48,650 bases of DNA from Acidobacteriota bacterium (GCA_020200095.1 JAIVJJ010000028.1:18628-67277); one strand, 5' to 3'; numbered from the stretch's first letter, positions 25,970 to 34,383 are shown. Numbers and translations are program-made. Notes: generated by a model from the sequence alone, not told the origin.

Positions 25970-26392
25970 TTACGCGGCTTGCGCCTCTTGGGCGGTGTAA
26001 GCGTCGCGCGCCTTTGCAGTGTCGAGATATTCCTTGAAGGCGGTGATTTTGCCTTCATCATTGAAAGTGCAGACGTGGACAAAATCCGATTCGTATTCTT
26101 TGCCGGTCGGTTTTATGCGCCATTTGTAATCGCCGAGAACGACGACTTTATCGCCCTGCGCGACGAATTCACGCGGCTCGAAATGCAAATTTTCCGAGTA
26201 TTCGCCGACCAAAGACATAAATTCCAACATCTGCTCTTTACCCTTGCGCTTTCCGGTGTGCGGCACGTTTTCGGTTTGGGGGTTTTCCCAATCCGCGTCG
26301 TCCGTGTATAAATCCATCAACGATTCGATGTCGCCCTCTTTGAAAAGCTCATAGGCGCGTCGCGCCGTTTCGGTGTTTTCCTGTTCGTTCAT
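25970..26392 (-). CDS. SnoaL-like NTF2-fold protein
   Basis: A 140-residue cytoplasmic protein without signal peptide. The single NTF2-like domain is clear: ARRAYELFKEGDIESLMDLYTDDADWENP, then VPHTGKRKGKEQMLEFM and the pair of strands DYKWRIKPTGKEYESDFVHVCTFNDEGKITAFKEYLDTAKARDAY. It matches the SnoaL/ketosteroid-isomerase-related group of small stress-associated proteins. Substrate is unknown. It lies downstream of and in the same direction as the gene ending at 26473. Its leader (AGGAGAACAAAAAA before the ATG) is nearly identical to that gene's leader. Confidence 0.82.
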   Translation of the reverse strand: MNEQENTETARRAYELFKEGDIESLMDLYTDDADWENPQTENVPHTGKRKGKEQMLEFMSLVGEYSENLHFEPREFVAQGDKVVVLGDYKWRIKPTGKEYESDFVHVCTFNDEGKITAFKEYLDTAKARDAYTAQEAQAA

Positions 26393-26425
26393 TTTTTTGT
26401 TCTCCTTATTTTAATTTTAGATTTT
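26393..26425 (-). repeat. Duplicated ribosome-binding leader, copy 1
   Basis: On the minus strand the 30 bases before this start read as ATCTAAAATTAAAATAAGGAG and then AACAAAAAA. The same leader, with a three-base gap and one extra A, precedes the neighbouring minus-strand gene at 27295-27324. Confidence 0.6.
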
Positions 26426-26470
26426 AGATTGATGAATTTCTTTGAATCCAAAATTTAAAATCCAAAATCG
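26410..26470. repeat. Period-7 repeat as inverted pair between two NTF2-like genes
   Basis: The left half reads ATTTTAG ATTTTAG ATTGATG. The right half, read on the other strand, reads ATTTTGG ATTTTAA ATTTTGG ATT. Both are variants of one AT-rich heptamer and are inverted around a 13-base spacer. The right half ends two bases before the stop codon of the upstream gene. Confidence 0.7.
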
Positions 26471-26472
26471 AA

Positions 26473-27294
26473 TTAGTTTCCCGCGAGCGGGCTGATGTGC
26501 GTCGAAGCGATGACCCAGCGGTCAACTCCGGTGCGGTTCAGAACGCTTGTTACGCGGTAGGTTCCGCTCAACTCCTGTCCTTTGTTCGTCGCTTTAAGCG
26601 TCAGCCTGGACATCACGATTGCCACGCTGCCGAAAGCCTTAAAATTCCATTTACGGTCGGTCGTTTCGACCGTTTGATATTTCAAATCGCCCGAACGCAT
26701 CGCGGCAAGATGCTGTTCTCTATTTGCCACCGAGCCGTCCGCTCCGACGCGAATGTAATCGGCTGCGAGATACTTCGCCGTTTCGTCCGCCGAGTTTTTC
26801 ATCAAAGCCGCTGTGTAATCGTCCAAAAATTTGTTCAATTCTTTTTCGTCCGCCGCCGGTTCATCGCGGGTTGATTGCGCGGAAATGGTCGTCCATTTGC
26901 CGCCTCGTTTTGCCAGCACCGCCGTCGTGCGAAAGCCTCCGTTAAAGGTCGTGCCGGTCGTTTTGTTTTTGCCCGTAAACTTGATGTGGCTGATGACGAC
27001 CGCCGTGTCGCCCATCACACGGACGCTTTCGATGTCGCGCTTGAGCGACGCATAGCTCCAGGTGCCTTTCTTGATATTTTCGAGCTGTTCGGCTTTCGTC
27101 CATTTTCTGCCGCCCGTGCCGACAAAAATCAAATCGTCGGCGGTAAATTGTTCGAGCGCGGCAGCCTCGTCCTTGACCAGCATCGCGTCCACTTCGCTTA
27201 AATACTGCCGAATGGCTTGCTCGTCTTTCGATTGACCGAAAACAAAACCGCAAGCCGCGATGATCATCGTTAAAGTTAAAATCGTTCGTTTCAT
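26473..27294 (-). CDS. Secreted protein with two DUF4440 (NTF2-like) domains
   Basis: A 273-residue exported protein with signal peptide (MKRTILTLTMIIAACGFVFGQ). Two NTF2-like domains stand in tandem: residues of about 23-140 (AIRQYLSEVDAMLVKDEAAALEQFTADDLIFVG, closing AKRGGKWTTISAQSTRDE) and about 145-270 (ELNKFLDDYTAALMKNSADETAKYLAADYIRVG, closing RWVIASTHISPL). Tandem copies of this fold usually make an internal pseudo-dimer. No enzymatic role can be named. It probably forms an operon with the downstream SnoaL-like gene, 80 bases away. Confidence 0.8.
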   Translation of the reverse strand: MKRTILTLTMIIAACGFVFGQSKDEQAIRQYLSEVDAMLVKDEAAALEQFTADDLIFVGTGGRKWTKAEQLENIKKGTWSYASLKRDIESVRVMGDTAVVISHIKFTGKNKTTGTTFNGGFRTTAVLAKRGGKWTTISAQSTRDEPAADEKELNKFLDDYTAALMKNSADETAKYLAADYIRVGADGSVANREQHLAAMRSGDLKYQTVETTDRKWNFKAFGSVAIVMSRLTLKATNKGQELSGTYRVTSVLNRTGVDRWVIASTHISPLAGN

Positions 27295-27324
27295 TTTTTT
27301 GTTCTCCTTTTAATTTTTAGATTT
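27295..27324 (-). repeat. Duplicated ribosome-binding leader, copy 2
   Basis: On the minus strand the bases before the start read AATCTAAAAATTAAAAGGAG and then AACAAAAAA, nearly the same as the leader at 26393-26425. The copy shows that gene starts with their ribosome-binding sites have been duplicated here too. Confidence 0.6.
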
Positions 27325-27408
27325 CTTCAGTCGCCGGACTCGTAAAAACGGCTTCTACTCATTAAAACGAGAATCGAAAACGAAAAGGGACATCGGGACG
27401 AAAAAAAA

Positions 27409-27437
27409 TTTTCTTTTGCGGATTTTTGGTTTATAAT
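27409..27437 (+). promoter_or_regulatory. Possible promoter of the ECF sigma factor gene
   Basis: A consensus TATAAT lies at 27432-27437, 29 bases before the start codon. The -35 region is poor (TTTTCT at 27409-27414, 17 bases upstream), so an activator or another sigma factor may be needed. Confidence 0.35.
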
Positions 27438-27466
27438 CGGCGCGTAAATTTTTATCCCGGAAACAA

Positions 27467-27783
27467 ATGACAAACGCTTCTTCGCATCAGATTTCGCTGC
27501 TGCTCGCCGATTGGAGCGGCGGCGATGAGTCAGCGCCCGAACGCTTGATGCCGCTCGTCTATGAAGAGCTGCGGCAGATGGCGCGGCGGTTTATGCGGCG
27601 GCAGCCGTCGGGACACACTTTTCAAACGACTGAACTGATTCACGAGGCTTACTTAAAAATCGAACGATGGAGGAAATCGCCGAAGTTCTGAAAACGTCTT
27701 CGAAAACCGTCAAGCGCGATTGGCGTTTCGCGCGAATGTGGCTCGCGCGCGAACTGGCGGGCGATGGCGGCGGACGCGAGTAA
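27467..27783 (+). pseudogene. ECF-type RNA polymerase sigma factor with internal deletion
   Basis: The start region encodes the N-terminus of the ECF sigma factors common in Acidobacteriota: [35 protein letters not shown] and [11 protein letters not shown], covering the first part of region 2. Near 27657-27666 the frame breaks and stops at 27691. The other frame from 27667 encodes the region-4 helix-turn-helix, [19 protein letters not shown] and then RFARMWLARELAG, to 27783. About 90 residues of region 2/4 are missing, so neither half can work as a sigma factor. Such sigma genes are usually located next to a TPR-containing Ser/Thr kinase, as here; the kinase gene follows after 22 bases. Confidence 0.82.
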
Positions 27784-27805
27784 TTCGGAATTTTTATTTT
27801 TTAAA

Positions 27806-30508
27806 ATGAACGCTGAAAGGCTGCAAAGAATCGAGGAAATTTGCCACGCGGCTCTGGACGCGACGCCCGAAGAGCGCGCGGCTTTTCTCGAAAAACAATG
27901 CGGCGCGGACGCCGACCTCCGCCGCGAAGTCGAGTCCTTACTCGATTTCGACAAAAGCGCGGATTTGTTTTTCGATTCGTCGCCCGAATCTTTTGCCGCC
28001 GAAATGTTTTCCGAACGGGAAAACGGAGCAGTGAATCTCGTCAACCGCGAAGTCGGTCATTATCGAATCCTGAAACTTTTAGGCAGAGGCGGAATGGGCG
28101 AAGTTTATCTCGCCGAAGACAAAGAACTCGAACGCCACGTCGCCGTCAAAGTTTTGCTGCCGGAAGTCGCCGACGACCGGGCGCGCCTGGGGCGTTTCGT
28201 GCGCGAAGCACGGGCGGCTTCGGCGCTCAATCATCCGAATATTCTGACGGTTCACGAAATCGGCGGTTTTGAAAATTCGCGTTTTATCGCCACCGAATTT
28301 GTTGCGGGCGAAACTCTGCGCGACCGTTTGCGCGGCGCGGAACCGCTCGATTTGCGCGAAACGCTCGACGCGGCTTTGCAAATTGCCGCCGCGCTCGCCG
28401 CCGCGCATGAAGCCGGAATCGTCCACCGCGACATCAAACCGGAAAATATAATGCTGCGCGATGACGGTTTCGTTAAAGTTCTGGATTTCGGTCTGGCGAA
28501 ATTGACGGAAGAGAGACGCAGGGACGCGGCGACGCAGCGACGCGGAGAAAATGAATCCACTTTAATCGCCGCGTCGCAAACTGAATCGGGCGTGGTGATG
28601 GGAACCGCCGCTTATATGTCGCCCGAACAAGCGCGCGGGCTGGCGGTTGACGCGCGCACCGACATCTGGAGCTTCGGCATCGTGTTGTATGAAATGCTGG
28701 CGGGAAAAACGCCCTTTGAAGGCGAAACGACAAGCGATGTGATCGCCGCGATTCTCAAAAGCGAGCCGCCGTTTGCGCCGGATAAATTTCCCGAAGATTT
28801 GCAGCGCATTGTCGGCAAAGCTCTCGAGAAAGACCGCGCGGAGCGTTACCAAAACGTCCGAGATTTGCTGACGGATTTGCGCGACCTCAAACAGGAATTA
28901 GATTTTACCGCCAAACTCGAACAATCGAAGCAGCCGACAAAATCGAAAAAAACGCCGACCGGAGAATCAATTTATTTTACGGAAACGCAAAACGCGCGTC
29001 AGACTTCGAGCGCGGAATACGTCGTCGCGGAAATTAAAAATCACAAAGCCGGATTTCTTGCTTTGGCGGTTTTACTGCTGGCGGCGATTGGTTTGGGCTA
29101 TTGGTTTTTCCCAAGCCGTTCGAGCGGCGCCGCGCCGATTTCTTCTATCGCCGTGTTGCCGTTTGAAAACGCGAGCGGCGACGCCGGTCTCGATTATCTA
29201 TCGGACGGCGTGAGCGAGAGCGTGATTGACCGGCTTTCGCAGTTTCCGCAATTAAAAGTCATCGCCCGCAGTTCGTCGTTCAAATATCGCGGCGTTGTTA
29301 ATTTGTCGGAAGCGGCGAATGCGCTCGGCGTGCAGGCGATTGTCACCGGAAAAGTTATCAAACGCGGCGACGATTTAACCATCAGAGTCGAATTGGTGGA
29401 CGCGCGCGACAACCGCCAGTTGTGGAGCGAAAATTACAAACGGCGCGCGGCGGACGCGCTTTTCGTCCAGCAGGAAATTGCGCAAACGGTGTCGCAAAAA
29501 TTGCGTCTGCCGACGACGGACGCGCTCGAAGAGCGGCAGCTTGCAAAAGGCGAAACGACCAATCCGCTGGCTTACGAGTTGGTGCTGAAAGGGCGTTACG
29601 CGAGGAGCAAGGGAACGGCAGAGAGCCGGAAGAAAGCCATCGAGTATTACAAGCAGGCGATTACGGTTGACCCGAATTACGCGCTCGCCTTTGCCGAACT
29701 TTCCGCCGCTTACAGCGGTCTCGGCAACACGGGCGATATGAACCCGCAGGAAGCGAATTCGATAGCGAAGGCGGCGGCTGAAAAGGCTCTGGAACTGGAC
29801 GCGAATCTTCCCGAAGCGCATATCGCGCTGGCAAGCATCGCGGTTGACGAATGGAATTGGACAGCCGCCGAGCGCGAATTCCGGCGAGTTATCGAAACCA
29901 GCCCGAACGTTGCCGTCGCGCACAACAAATACGCTCTTTACCTGCTTTATACCGGACGATTTGAGGAAGCCGTCAGCGAAATAAAACGCGCCAACGAGCT
30001 TAATCCCGTCGCGCCCGGCGCCAGTCTCGGTTTGAGTTTTATTCTGCATTACGCGCGGCGGCACGACGAAGCCATTGAGGTCGCCAGGCGGCTGCTCGAA
30101 CTCGATCCGAATAACTACGCGGCGCACGTCTATATCGCCGATGCGTATTCGGCAAAAGGAATGCACCGGGAAGCCGTCGCCGAATATCAGGAAGCGATCA
30201 GGCTCGGCGGCGACAGCCTGAGCTTGCAAATCTATCTCGGTTACGCTTTGGCGATGGCAGGCGAGCGCGGCGCGGCTTTGGCGATTCTCAATCGGCTGCA
30301 AACGACGAAAGAATACGCCTCGCCCGCCGAGTTAGCCGCTCTCTACGCCGGTCTGGGCGACCGGGAATCGGCGTTTCGCACGCTCGAACGAGCCTTTGCG
30401 GAGCGCGATCTGCAATTGCAGTTTCTGAAAATTGACCCGCATTACGACAGCCTGCGCGGCGACGCGCGCTTTCAGGATTTACTGCGGCGCGTGGGTTTGC
30501 CGCAATGA
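27806..30508 (+). CDS. Ser/Thr protein kinase with TolB-like domain and TPR repeats
   Basis: A complete 900-residue membrane kinase (kinase 3). The start at 27806 (MNAERLQRIEEICHAAL) gives the usual N-terminal helical segment of ECF-linked kinases. Residues of about 90-360 are the kinase: [16 protein letters not shown] lysine in VAVKVL, HRDIKPEN, DFGLAK, SPEQARG. A 14-residue insertion ERRRDAATQRRGEN before the activation loop is encoded by an eight-base repeat. A membrane helix (about 417-435), a TolB-like domain (IAVLPFENASGDAGLDYLSDG) and at least six TPR units follow. These kinases are thought to sense periplasmic signals. The partner sigma factor upstream is broken. Confidence 0.9.
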   Translation: MNAERLQRIEEICHAALDATPEERAAFLEKQCGADADLRREVESLLDFDKSADLFFDSSPESFAAEMFSERENGAVNLVNREVGHYRILKLLGRGGMGEVYLAEDKELERHVAVKVLLPEVADDRARLGRFVREARAASALNHPNILTVHEIGGFENSRFIATEFVAGETLRDRLRGAEPLDLRETLDAALQIAAALAAAHEAGIVHRDIKPENIMLRDDGFVKVLDFGLAKLTEERRRDAATQRRGENESTLIAASQTESGVVMGTAAYMSPEQARGLAVDARTDIWSFGIVLYEMLAGKTPFEGETTSDVIAAILKSEPPFAPDKFPEDLQRIVGKALEKDRAERYQNVRDLLTDLRDLKQELDFTAKLEQSKQPTKSKKTPTGESIYFTETQNARQTSSAEYVVAEIKNHKAGFLALAVLLLAAIGLGYWFFPSRSSGAAPISSIAVLPFENASGDAGLDYLSDGVSESVIDRLSQFPQLKVIARSSSFKYRGVVNLSEAANALGVQAIVTGKVIKRGDDLTIRVELVDARDNRQLWSENYKRRAADALFVQQEIAQTVSQKLRLPTTDALEERQLAKGETTNPLAYELVLKGRYARSKGTAESRKKAIEYYKQAITVDPNYALAFAELSAAYSGLGNTGDMNPQEANSIAKAAAEKALELDANLPEAHIALASIAVDEWNWTAAEREFRRVIETSPNVAVAHNKYALYLLYTGRFEEAVSEIKRANELNPVAPGASLGLSFILHYARRHDEAIEVARRLLELDPNNYAAHVYIADAYSAKGMHREAVAEYQEAIRLGGDSLSLQIYLGYALAMAGERGAALAILNRLQTTKEYASPAELAALYAGLGDRESAFRTLERAFAERDLQLQFLKIDPHYDSLRGDARFQDLLRRVGLPQ
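28515..28546. repeat. Octamer tandem repeat inside kinase 3
   Basis: Four units GACGCAGG, GACGCGGC, GACGCAGC and GACGCGGA lie head to tail. They fall in the loop between DFGLAKLTE and the activation segment, and encode an arginine-rich insert that kinases 1 and 2 do not have. The frame is preserved. Confidence 0.8.
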
Positions 30509-30547
30509 CAGCAGACGTGAAAATGCTGAAAATCTTGAAATAAAGTT

Positions 30548-32038
30548 ATGACAAACAGTGAAACAATCCAACACGCGGACGGCAGAGTTGAATTGCGCGA
30601 AGCGGCGTTAGCGGAAATTGAAACCTCCCCGCTTTACAACGAAGACCTCGCGCCGGTTCCCGTCGAGCGGCGCAACTGGACGACGTATAACTACGCCGCG
30701 CTTTGGATTTCGATGGCGCATTGCATCCCGACTTATATGATGGCTTCGGGCTTGATTTCGGCGGGAATGAATTGGTGGCAGGCACTTGTTACGATTTTGC
30801 TCGGCAACGTGATTGTTCTCGCGCCGATTTTGCTCAACTCGCATCCGGGAACGAAATACGGCATTCCGTTTCCCGTGTTTGCGCGGGCGAGTTACGGCAC
30901 AATCGGCTCAAATCTTCCTGCGCTGATGCGGGCAATTGTCGCTTGCGGCTGGTTCGGGATTCAGGCGTGGATTGGCGGGCAGGCGATTCACATATTTTTC
31001 GCTTCTATAATTCCGAATTGGCAGACGATTCTCGGCGGCGCAATTGGCGGACACACGCCAACCGAATGGCTTTCGTTTTTGATTTTTTGGGCGATGAATA
31101 TCTTTATTATTTATCGCGGAATGGATCTTCTCAGACACGTCGAAAATTGGGCTGCGCCGTTTGTTTTAATTATGACGGCGGTTTTGCTCGCGTGGATTTT
31201 GTATCAAGCGGGCGGCGTTGGATTTTTATTAAACGAACCGGGAAAATTTCAAACCGCCGGAGAATTTTGGAAAATCTTCATTCCGTCTTTAACGGCGATG
31301 ATTGGATTTTGGGCGACGCTTTCACTAAATATGCCGGACTTTACGCGTTTTGGAAAAAGCCAGCGCGAGCAAGTCGTCGGGCAAACCGTCGCGTTGCCGA
31401 CGACAATGGTTATTTTCGCCGCGATGGGAATTTTAATAACTTCGGCGGCGGTTGTTGTGTTTCCGCATATGAAACCCGAAGAACTTTGGGACCCGGTGAA
31501 ATTGGTCGGGCAATTCAGCCAGCCACTTGTTGTAGCAATTTCGATGTTCACGATTGTCATCGCAACTTTATCGGTCAACATTGCGGCAAATGTCGTTTCA
31601 CCGGCTAACGATTTTGCCAACGCTTTTCCAAAATGGATTTCTTTTCGCACGGGCGGATTGATTACGGGAATCGTCGGAATTTTGATGCAACCCTGGAAAC
31701 TGCTCGCCGACCCAAGCGGTTATATTTTTTCGTGGCTGCTCGGTTATTCGGGCGGTTTAGGTTCGATTGCCGGAGTTTTGATTGCGGATTACTGGCTAGT
31801 TCGCCGTAAAAATTTGAATCTCGGCGATTTGTATCGCACAAAAGGTGTTTATCGTTACACAAGCGGCTGGAATTGGCGGGCGGCAGCGGCAACAATTTTG
31901 GGTTGCTTTTTCGCATGGATTGGTTTGATAATTGAATCCCTTAGATTTTTGTATGATTATGCGTGGTTTGTCGGCTTCGGCGTTTCGTTTTTCGTGCATT
32001 TTGCGCTAATGAAGGCATTTCCGCCGAAAGAAAATTAG
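30548..32038 (+). CDS. NCS1-family nucleobase:cation symporter (probable uracil/allantoin permease)
   Basis: A 496-residue transporter with about twelve membrane helices. The N-terminal signature SPLYNEDLAPVPVERRNWTTYNYAALWISMAH is typical of NCS1 permeases such as Mhp1, PucI and eukaryotic FUR-type carriers, including the NW...W residues that stack on the base ring. Further marks are GIQAWIGGQAI in helix 3 and the sodium-site region SVNIAANVVSPANDFAN in helix 8. The family imports uracil, allantoin, cytosine or hydantoins with Na+ or H+. With dihydropyrimidinase, ureidopropionase and PreTA in the window, uracil (or hydantoin) is the most likely substrate; this is inferred from context. It starts 39 bases after kinase 3 with only a weak ribosome-binding site. 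Confidence 0.88.
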   Translation: MTNSETIQHADGRVELREAALAEIETSPLYNEDLAPVPVERRNWTTYNYAALWISMAHCIPTYMMASGLISAGMNWWQALVTILLGNVIVLAPILLNSHPGTKYGIPFPVFARASYGTIGSNLPALMRAIVACGWFGIQAWIGGQAIHIFFASIIPNWQTILGGAIGGHTPTEWLSFLIFWAMNIFIIYRGMDLLRHVENWAAPFVLIMTAVLLAWILYQAGGVGFLLNEPGKFQTAGEFWKIFIPSLTAMIGFWATLSLNMPDFTRFGKSQREQVVGQTVALPTTMVIFAAMGILITSAAVVVFPHMKPEELWDPVKLVGQFSQPLVVAISMFTIVIATLSVNIAANVVSPANDFANAFPKWISFRTGGLITGIVGILMQPWKLLADPSGYIFSWLLGYSGGLGSIAGVLIADYWLVRRKNLNLGDLYRTKGVYRYTSGWNWRAAAATILGCFFAWIGLIIESLRFLYDYAWFVGFGVSFFVHFALMKAFPPKEN

Positions 32039-32046
32039 CTGTGAAT

Positions 32047-32091
32047 TAACACAGACTTTCTTTTTTGATTTATCCGCGCAAACCTGTGTTG
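32047..32091. repeat. ACACAG-type inverted repeat remnant
   Basis: AACACAGACTT at 32047-32057 is mirrored by AAACCTGTGTT at 32081-32091 (imperfect). It has the wording of the period-10 repeats seen at 39713-39821. It lies just after the permease stop and before the small membrane protein. Confidence 0.45.
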
Positions 32092-32115
32092 AAACTGATT
32101 GGAAAATTTTCAAAA

Positions 32116-32613
32116 ATGACCCGAAAGATTGCACAGATTCTACTTTGGATTGCGGTTGTGGCTTGGAGTCTGTGGTTTGGCGGGCTAATGTATGAAATGG
32201 TTGTCATTTTGCCGCTTTGGAGTTCTTCTTTGCCGGAATCGGTTATGGAATGGAACGCCAGACCGCAATTTGTCGTTAATCCGACACGCTTTTTCGCGCC
32301 GGTTGCCGTTACAACCGTTCTGTCTTCTCTACTCGGTTTAATTTTAGGTTGGAAATCCGGCAATCGCCGAATTTGGCTTTTCTTATCCGCCATTTGCGCG
32401 ATTGTAACTTTGGCTTTCACGCTTATTTATTTTTTCCCGAAAAACGAAGTTTTGTTCAGAAATCAATTTGCCGGACTAAGCGGAGAGGAAGTTTCGATTA
32501 TTGCTCGTAGTTGGATTACCGCGAATTGGGTTAGAGTCTGCATTATGGCAGTAGGTTTTTTCGCGGCATTGCGGGCGTATAACATTGATTCTGAAATGTC
32601 GGAAAAAAATTGA
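32116..32613 (+). CDS. Small four-helix membrane protein, DUF1772-like
   Basis: A 165-residue integral membrane protein with four hydrophobic helices: IAQILLWIAVVAWSLWFG, VAVTTVLSSLLGLILGW, IWLFLSAICAIVTLAFTLI and VRVCIMAVGFFAALRAYN. The layout with a hydrophilic loop NARPQFVVNPTRFF after helix 1 resembles DUF1772/DUF4149-like proteins of unknown role. The ATG at 32116 is used because an upstream in-frame TTG at 32065 would code through a repeat. No enzymatic motif is seen. It is cargo between the permease and the ureidopropionase. Confidence 0.6.
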   Translation: MTRKIAQILLWIAVVAWSLWFGGLMYEMVVILPLWSSSLPESVMEWNARPQFVVNPTRFFAPVAVTTVLSSLLGLILGWKSGNRRIWLFLSAICAIVTLAFTLIYFFPKNEVLFRNQFAGLSGEEVSIIARSWITANWVRVCIMAVGFFAALRAYNIDSEMSEKN

Positions 32614-32615
32614 TA

Positions 32616-32662
32616 GTTTGCGGTTTGCGATTGATTTTTTTCGCAAAGATTAATTCGCAATT
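32616..32662. repeat. Period-7 repeat as inverted pair
   Basis: The left half reads GTTTGCG GTTTGCG ATTGATT. The right half (32642-32662) reads CGCAAAG ATTAATT CGCAATT, which is the inverted form of a similar heptad. It starts directly after the stop of the membrane protein and ends 27 bases before the ureidopropionase head fragment. Confidence 0.5.
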
Positions 32663-32689
32663 ATATTTGAATTTTAAGAGGAATAAATT

Positions 32690-32788
32690 ATGTCAAGAAT
32701 AATAAAATGCGGTTTGATTCAGGCAGCAAACGACGCGCCGACCGACGCGCCGATTGATGGTATAAAATTTAGTGTTTCGATAAAATGA
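32690..32788 (+). pseudogene. Head fragment of beta-ureidopropionase (5' end duplicate)
   Basis: The first 66 bases agree with the start of the intact gene at 33514 at 58 positions, encoding MSRIIKCGLIQA and then APTDAPI. Similarity also extends into the leader (TTGAATTT, GAATAAA). After ATT at 32755 it ends abruptly, and the frame continues for 11 codons to a TGA at 32786-32788. That stop overlaps the ATG of the polysaccharide deacetylase (ATGA), so translation begun on the fossil head could couple into the cargo gene. A TATAAA lies right at the junction (32761-32766), without a good -35. Confidence 0.9.
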
Positions 32789-33492
32789 AGAGAAAAATTA
32801 TTATTCTAGGATGTCTTTTGCTCCTATTATTCGGAGTTTGCATATTGCTTTTTCAAATCAGCAAGTCGCGGACGTTCCAATTTTTCGGAGAAATATATCC
32901 TCGCGTTGAAACACAACAAAAGGTCGTCGCGCTTACGTTCGACGATGGTCCCACACGCAAACATACTGATGAAATTCTCGGCATTCTGCGGGAAGAAAAT
33001 GTTAAAGCGACTTTTTACCTGGTGGGAAGCGCGATTGAAGAAAATCAAGGCGAAACCGAGAAAATAATCCAGGAAGGTCACGAAATAGGAAATCATACTT
33101 ACCATCACAAACGGATGATTTTGGTTAGTCCCGATGTCGTCAAAAACGAAATCGAAACAACGGATGAATTAATCAAAAAGGCGGGTTATAAAGGAGACAT
33201 TACGTTTCGTCCGCCTTTCGGGAAAAAATTATTTGCGCTGCCTTTTTATTTGTCCGAACATAACCGCAACACGATAACCTGGGACGTAGACCCTGAAACT
33301 TTTGTTGAAAAGTCGGAAGACATTATCAAATATACGCTCAAAAATACAAAAAACGGTTCAATAATTTTGCTTCACGTCGCGTATGATAGTCGTGCGGAAT
33401 CAATGAAATCCGTCCGCCCGATAATCAAAAATCTGCGGGAAAAAGGTTTTGAATTTAAAACGGTTTCGGAACTATTGTCAATAAAAAATTAG
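32785..33492 (+). CDS. Membrane-anchored polysaccharide deacetylase (NodB homology domain)
   Basis: A 235-residue protein with an N-terminal membrane anchor (KIIILGCLLLLLFGVCILLF) and a NodB domain with all usual motifs: TFDDGP with the catalytic and metal aspartates (about residues 52-57), NHTYHH (the two zinc histidines), RPPFGKK, WDVDP and LLHVAYD with the final histidine. It would remove acetyl groups from peptidoglycan or another N-acetylated glycan outside the membrane. The sequence is rich in lysine and AT compared with the pathway genes around it. It begins on the last bases of the ureidopropionase head fragment and ends 21 bases before the intact ureidopropionase, so it forms a one-gene insert. 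Confidence 0.9.
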   Translation: MKRKIIILGCLLLLLFGVCILLFQISKSRTFQFFGEIYPRVETQQKVVALTFDDGPTRKHTDEILGILREENVKATFYLVGSAIEENQGETEKIIQEGHEIGNHTYHHKRMILVSPDVVKNEIETTDELIKKAGYKGDITFRPPFGKKLFALPFYLSEHNRNTITWDVDPETFVEKSEDIIKYTLKNTKNGSIILLHVAYDSRAESMKSVRPIIKNLREKGFEFKTVSELLSIKN

Positions 33493-33513
33493 ATTGAATT
33501 TGGAGAATAAAAA

Positions 33514-34383
33514 ATGTCGAGAACAATAAAATGCGGTTTGATTCAAGCACACAACATCGCGCCGACCGACGCGCCGATTGCGGAAATTAAAAAAGCGAAT
33601 CTTGAACATCAAATGAAAATGGTCGAAGACGCCGCCAAACAAGGCGTGCAGATGCTCTGTTTTCAGGAGATTTTCACCACGCCGTATTTCTGCGCCGAAC
33701 AGCAGACGCGCTGGTATGAAGCGGTCGAAAAAATTCCCGACGGACCGACCGTAAAAATGATGCAGGATGTCGCCAAGCAATACGGAATGGTTTTAATCGT
33801 GCCGATTTATGAAGAGGAAATGTCGGGCGTTTATTACAACTCGGCGGCGGTCATTGATGCCGACGGCAAGTATCTGGGCAAGTATCGCAAGACGCATATT
33901 CCGCACGTCAATCCTGGCTTTTGGGAGAAATTTTATTTTCGTCCCGGCAATCTCGGCTATCCGACGTTTGAAACGGCATTTGCTAAAATCGGCGTTTATA
34001 TCTGCTACGACCGCCATTTTCCCGAAGGCGCAAGGTGTTTGGGTTTAAACGGCGCGGAAATTATTTTCAATCCGTCAGCAACCGTCGCCGGATTGAGCGA
34101 ATATCTCTGGAAATTAGAGCAACCCGCGCACGCCGTCGCCAACGGTTATTTCGTCGGCGCAATCAACCGCGTCGGTTACGAAGCCCCTTGGAACATCGGC
34201 GAATTTTACGGTCAAAGCTATTTCTGCGACCCGCGCGGGCAAATCGTCGCCGAAGCCGCGCGTGATAAAGACGAACTCGTCGTCGCGGATTTGGATTTCG
34301 ATATGATTCGAGAAGTGCGAAACACCTGGCAGTTTTTCCGCGATAGAAGACCGGATAGCTATGATTCTTTGGTAGCCGATTAA
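33514..34383 (+). CDS. Beta-ureidopropionase (N-carbamoyl-beta-alanine amidohydrolase), nitrilase superfamily
   Basis: A complete 289-residue nitrilase-fold enzyme, the third step of reductive pyrimidine breakdown: N-carbamoyl-beta-alanine to beta-alanine, CO2 and ammonia. The catalytic Glu is in CFQEIFTTPYF, the Lys in GKYRKTHIPH and the nucleophilic Cys in YICYDRHFPEGAR; NPSATVAG and NRVGYEAPW are typical of the ureidopropionase/carbamoylase branch. The start has a GGAG site (33500-33503). PreT follows after four bases, the only pathway pair still in its presumed original arrangement. A head duplicate of this gene lies upstream at 32690. An N-carbamoyl-D-amino-acid hydrolase role is a less likely alternative. 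Confidence 0.92.
   Translation: MSRTIKCGLIQAHNIAPTDAPIAEIKKANLEHQMKMVEDAAKQGVQMLCFQEIFTTPYFCAEQQTRWYEAVEKIPDGPTVKMMQDVAKQYGMVLIVPIYEEEMSGVYYNSAAVIDADGKYLGKYRKTHIPHVNPGFWEKFYFRPGNLGYPTFETAFAKIGVYICYDRHFPEGARCLGLNGAEIIFNPSATVAGLSEYLWKLEQPAHAVANGYFVGAINRVGYEAPWNIGEFYGQSYFCDPRGQIVAEAARDKDELVVADLDFDMIREVRNTWQFFRDRRPDSYDSLVAD

Noticed and set aside
29375-30301. 308-codon minus-strand open frame inside kinase 3
   Set aside because: Mirror of the TPR region, low-complexity composition, no start signals or homology.
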